From Hoeflea sp. (GTDB taxonomy: Bacteria > Pseudomonadota > Alphaproteobacteria > Rhizobiales > Rhizobiaceae): a DNA stretch of 64,000 bases. Numbering within the stretch: the stretch's first letter is position 1; each line of letters begins with the position of its first letter. The stretch lies in assembly GCA_019084245.1 (NCBI GenBank), contig JAHRFE010000004.1, positions 186,001-250,000 on the forward strand. Direction: 5' to 3'. The notes beneath the pieces are model-generated. The model saw only the letters and a program-made list of their open reading frames with translations. It made no database searches and had not been told where the DNA came from. The position numbers and the translations under genes were made by a program. Below, one piece after another: positions 63,349 through 64,000 of the stretch.

Positions 63349-64000
63349 ATGACGGACATCGGCATCGGAATCGTGGGAGGCGGCTACATGGGCAAGGCCC
63401 ATGCGGTGGCGATGGCGAGCGTCGGCGCGGTGTTCGACACGGCGCTGCGGCCGCGCCTGGAAATGGTCTCGGCCGCCTCGCCGCAATCCACCCACCGCGC
63501 GATCGCCGAGGCCGCCTTCGCGCGCGGCAAGCCGGTGCTGTGCGAAAAGCCGATGGGCGCCTCGCTCGACGACAGCCGCGCCATGGTGGCGGCGGCCGAG
63601 AAAAGCGGCGTCGCCAACATGGTGGGCTTCAACTATATCCGCACACCCGCCAGCCAGTTTGCCCGGAAACTGATTGCCGAGGGCGCCATCGGCGCGATCA
63701 CCTGGTTTCGCGGCGAGCACACCGAGGATTTCCTGGCCGACCCCGAGACGCCGGCCAACTGGCGCACCGACGGCCGCGCCAACGGCACCATGGGCGACCT
63801 TGCGCCGCACATGGTCAATGCGGCGCTGGCGCTTGTCGGTCCGATCCGCTCGCTGGTTGCCGAGGTGGAGACCGTGCACGCGATGCGGCCCGGCGGCCCG
63901 GTCAGCAATGACGACCAGGGCCAGATGATGTGCCGGTTTGAAAACGGCGCGATGGGACAGATGCATTTCAGCCGCATCGCGACGGGCCGCAAGATGGGCT
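63349..64000 (+). CDS. Gfo/Idh/MocA family oxidoreductase, partial at window end, with an internal deletion
   Basis: The frame stays open from ATG 63349 to the window end (217 codons seen). The N-terminus IGIVGGGYMGKAHAVAM is an NAD(P) Rossmann start; CEKPMGASLDDSRAMV, GFNYIRTPASQFARKLI and DLAPHMVNAALAL are typical of inositol-related dehydrogenases. However, LRPRLEMVSA is joined directly to ASPQSTHRAI: about 40-45 residues (the second half of the nucleotide fold, up to the usual VVIASP strand) are missing in frame. The enzyme is therefore probably inactive. Divergent from iolD across a LacI-type operator. Confidence 0.8.
   Translation, partial: MTDIGIGIVGGGYMGKAHAVAMASVGAVFDTALRPRLEMVSAASPQSTHRAIAEAAFARGKPVLCEKPMGASLDDSRAMVAAAEKSGVANMVGFNYIRTPASQFARKLIAEGAIGAITWFRGEHTEDFLADPETPANWRTDGRANGTMGDLAPHMVNAALALVGPIRSLVAEVETVHAMRPGGPVSNDDQGQMMCRFENGAMGQMHFSRIATGRKMG

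Overview
The window is a GC-rich chromosomal segment of an alphaproteobacterium of the order Hyphomicrobiales (Rhizobiales), most like Rhizobiaceae or a Hoeflea-type relative. The evidence is a giant coiled-coil protein resembling the Agrobacterium growth pole ring protein, the rpiA/DUF2059/gor/gph neighbourhood, a class II DAHP synthase, a malic enzyme-phosphotransacetylase fusion, an N-terminally STAS-fused MCE permease and a LuxR/LuxI pair. This placement is inference from gene content; no 16S rRNA gene is present. No integrase, transposase, phage module or CRISPR array was found.

Layout. 0.2-8.2 kb: a ycjX-ycjF membrane/GTPase pair, a small secreted protein, a tight folP-folB-folK operon, a DUF922 protein, then a ferredoxin-NADP reductase, an adrenodoxin-type ferredoxin and an Hpt phosphotransfer protein. 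8.6-13.6 kb: one 5-kb gene for a two-pass membrane protein with a long, internally repeated coiled coil (growth pole ring-like), closed by a clear terminator. 13.9-18.3 kb: a four-gene MCE lipid-transport operon (permease, ATPase, MlaD-like protein, lipoprotein). 18.4-27.4 kb: dipeptide epimerase, malic enzyme, DUF2865 protein, an MFS transporter coupled to NAD synthetase, a small lipoprotein and a DODA-type dioxygenase. 27.4-28.6 kb is a gene-free stretch rich in inverted repeats. 28.6-44.8 kb is mixed metabolism and stress: GFA protein, DAHP synthase, gamma-glutamylcyclotransferase, a MazEF-type toxin-antitoxin pair, aldehyde dehydrogenase, thioredoxin 2, a TetR/hydrolase divergon with three operator-like palindromes, GH19-like muramidase, glutathione reductase, rpiA, gph, tRNA-Val(CAC) and cbpA-cbpM.

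45.1-54.1 kb is a ten-gene minus-strand catabolic operon (solute-binding protein, creatininase-family amidohydrolase, two permeases, ABC ATPase, class III aminotransferase, CoA-transferase A and B, M20 deacylase, thiolase) with a divergent LysR regulator. The gene set implies uptake and degradation of an amide- or acyl-modified amino compound through an oxo acid and a thiolytic cleavage. The substrate is not obvious, and this is the best candidate here for an undescribed pathway. 55.5-57.2 kb is a quorum-sensing operon (LuxR receptor, divergent LuxI synthase, translationally coupled 70-aa protein). 58.1-64 kb is a myo-inositol catabolic cluster (iolD, iolC, iolB, a class II aldolase) in which both flanking Gfo/Idh/MocA dehydrogenase genes are damaged: one is an obvious pseudogene, and the other lacks part of its Rossmann fold in frame. 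A perfect LacI-type palindrome lies in the divergent iolD promoter region.

Starts were chosen by eye from ribosome-binding sites, overlaps and family length. Family assignments come from motif recognition, not database searches.
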